Assembly: GCA_964639275.1 (NCBI GenBank) | Contig: CAZXCQ010000004.1 | Coordinates: 1-52,142 of the forward strand | DNA length: 52,142 nt | Direction: 5' to 3' | Source: CAZXCQ01 sp964639275 | Lineage (GTDB): Bacteria > Desulfobacterota > DSM-4660 > Desulfatiglandales > Desulfatiglandaceae | In this document: positions 51,024 to 52,142 of the stretch, piece after piece | Layout: every line of letters starts with the position of its first letter | Position numbering within the stretch: position 1 is the stretch's first letter | The notes under the pieces: generated by a model | Told to the model about the DNA's origin: nothing | Databases searched by the model: none | What the model saw: only the letters and a program-made list of their open reading frames with translations | Made by a program: the position numbers and the translations under genes

Positions 51024-51998
51024 TTAATTCCCCGTAACCCTTTTGAGGTCACTGATCAGATCGGGCACTTTCTTGGCAAGGTTGTCCCACTCGACCTCAT
51101 AGGCCAGATCAACGTATTTCTTGTTCTCGGCCTCTGAGAACTTGATGCGGTTGATACCCATCTTGTCAAGCTCGGTCCATTCTTTATCGGCGGCCTTGAC
51201 AAAATGGTCATACATGCCCGGCTCGAACTTGGTTGTCACCTCGATGATTTTTTCCTGGACATCCTTGGGCAGCTGGTTCCACTTATCCAGGTTCATTACC
51301 GCGGTGATATTATTTGACCCGTAAAAGGGCAGATCAATGACGTTTTTGACCACTTCCAACCAGCCCCGCTGGCGAGGCCCCATGTTGGGCCAGCCAAAAC
51401 CTTCCACGGTACCCCGTTCAAGCGCCGTGTAGGTGTCCCCTGCCGGAATGGTCACCGGGACAATTCCCAGGGCCTTCATAAAACGGTCGTAAAGCGCCGA
51501 GGTGCGCATCTTCATACCTTTGAGATCCTGGATATCCTTGACATCCTTTTTGGGCCACAGATAAAAGGGCATCCAGAGCATTCGCCCCAGATACCGGCAG
51601 TTGATATTTTCATGTCGTTTGACCATGAAATCGTAAAACCCGCCGGGCTTGCGTTCTTCGGTCGGTGTGTACTTGGAGAGGATAAAGGCCCCTCCTTCAG
51701 GAAAGATGTTCTGATAGTAAGCGGTTGGATTAAAGGCGATATCAATGACCCCCTTGCGAACCGCCTCCACCTGCTGCATGCCGGGGATGACCTCAGGACC
51801 GCCCACATAGTTGATCTTGACCTTACCGGCGAGTTCCTTATTGATCATATCGGTCCATACGATGGTCTGAGACATCAAGGGATGGTTCTTGGGAATAAAG
51901 GCCACCGCCTTGAGCGTCACTTCCTCGGCAGAGGCAAGCCCCGATGACAGTAAGGCGATGATCACCATCACAAAAATAGCAAAAATTGACTTTTTCAT
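51024..51998 (-). CDS. dctP: TRAP transporter substrate-binding protein (DctP)
   Basis: 324 residues. Signal peptide about 1-24 (ending GLASA). The DctP fold is clear: a conserved Arg motif in LKGMKMRTSALYDRF (binds the substrate carboxylate) and GWPNMGPRQRGW. It is exported to the periplasm. AAGGAGG is ten bases before the ATG. The downstream genes encode the permeases, V4R and a ligase. The ligand is probably an organic or aromatic acid. Confidence 0.92.
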   Translation of the reverse strand: MKKSIFAIFVMVIIALLSSGLASAEEVTLKAVAFIPKNHPLMSQTIVWTDMINKELAGKVKINYVGGPEVIPGMQQVEAVRKGVIDIAFNPTAYYQNIFPEGGAFILSKYTPTEERKPGGFYDFMVKRHENINCRYLGRMLWMPFYLWPKKDVKDIQDLKGMKMRTSALYDRFMKALGIVPVTIPAGDTYTALERGTVEGFGWPNMGPRQRGWLEVVKNVIDLPFYGSNNITAVMNLDKWNQLPKDVQEKIIEVTTKFEPGMYDHFVKAADKEWTELDKMGINRIKFSEAENKKYVDLAYEVEWDNLAKKVPDLISDLKRVTGN

Positions 51999-52049
51999 CC
52001 TCTACACCTCCTTTTCATTCATCTTGCTCTGTTATGGGTTATCGGTTTC

Positions 52050-52142
52050 GTAACATTTTAGCCTCTTGAACCCCCGGGGAATGAGGGTTCCGTTTTTCGG
52101 GTGTATAACTCGCCCGTAAGAGAGCGTAAAGAAATCACGTGC
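52050..52142 (+). repeat. partial GGTTCGGA-family repeat at window end
   Basis: TTTTAGCCTCTTGAACCCCCG, then GGGGAATGAGGGTTCCG: the left half of the repeat upstream of dctP. The right part differs and the window ends here. Confidence 0.4.

Overview
The window looks like the chromosome of a strictly anaerobic Desulfobacterota (deltaproteobacterial) bacterium, probably a sulfate reducer or syntroph that degrades organic or aromatic acids. This is inferred from gene content: an Mvh-type [NiFe]-hydrogenase, a 4-hydroxybutyryl-CoA dehydratase-type radical enzyme, a B12-dependent acyl-CoA mutase, acyl-CoA ligases, a V4R protein, a TRAP transporter and many two-component proteins. No rRNA, tRNA or CRISPR array was found.

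Layout. (1) 1-5.7 kb, plus strand: the 3' end of a hydrogenase small subunit, the large subunit, a response regulator and a GAF histidine kinase in tight series, then a tandem universal stress protein and a second receiver protein. (2) 5.7-20.4 kb, metabolic genes: HAD phosphatases, a molybdopterin oxidoreductase, an AbfD-type dehydratase, a two-subunit acyl-CoA mutase with a remodelled substrate pocket, thioredoxin, endonuclease V, 3-hydroxyacyl-CoA dehydrogenase, a UxaA-type dehydratase and an acyl-CoA ligase. Dispersed palindromic repeats and a 147-bp MITE-like element fill the gaps. (3) 20.6-23.1 kb: a PemK/MazF-type toxin-antitoxin pair, an AbrB antitoxin followed by a truncated RelE-like toxin, and gene debris, partly between 70-bp direct repeats. 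(4) 23.1-34.3 kb: minus-strand accessory genes, including a secreted protease, two HEPN-like proteins, a 1184-residue DUF1566/Fn3/cohesin/dockerin surface protein and S74-chaperone proteins. Two sites have attC architecture, so part of this is an integron-type cassette array without a visible integrase. (5) 34.3-41.6 kb: a glycosyltransferase-methyltransferase fusion, a DUF6311-like membrane gene split by an insertion sequence, MORN and S74 debris, a 47-residue membrane peptide and a methyltransferase. (6) 41.9-45.4 kb: anti-sigma factor, ECF sigma factor, outer-membrane protein and caspase-like protease. (7) 46.1-52.1 kb: a VapC-type pair and a TRAP transporter / V4R / acyl-CoA ligase cluster.

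The most interesting signal is a promoter-like motif on the minus strand: TAAGAA, 14 bases (15 in one copy), CGTCTTAT. It occurs six times between 29.3 and 42.8 kb, each time in an intergenic position. Five copies precede a gene, ORF or recognisable gene remnant by about 40-150 bases and one overlaps the sigma/anti-sigma junction. The -10 part matches the CGTC core typical of ECF promoters, and an ECF sigma factor lies at 42.8-43.4 kb. Together they suggest a self-contained envelope or surface regulon tied to a caspase-like protease: cohesin/dockerin surface protein, small membrane peptides, DUF6311-like protein, methyltransferase and anti-sigma factor.
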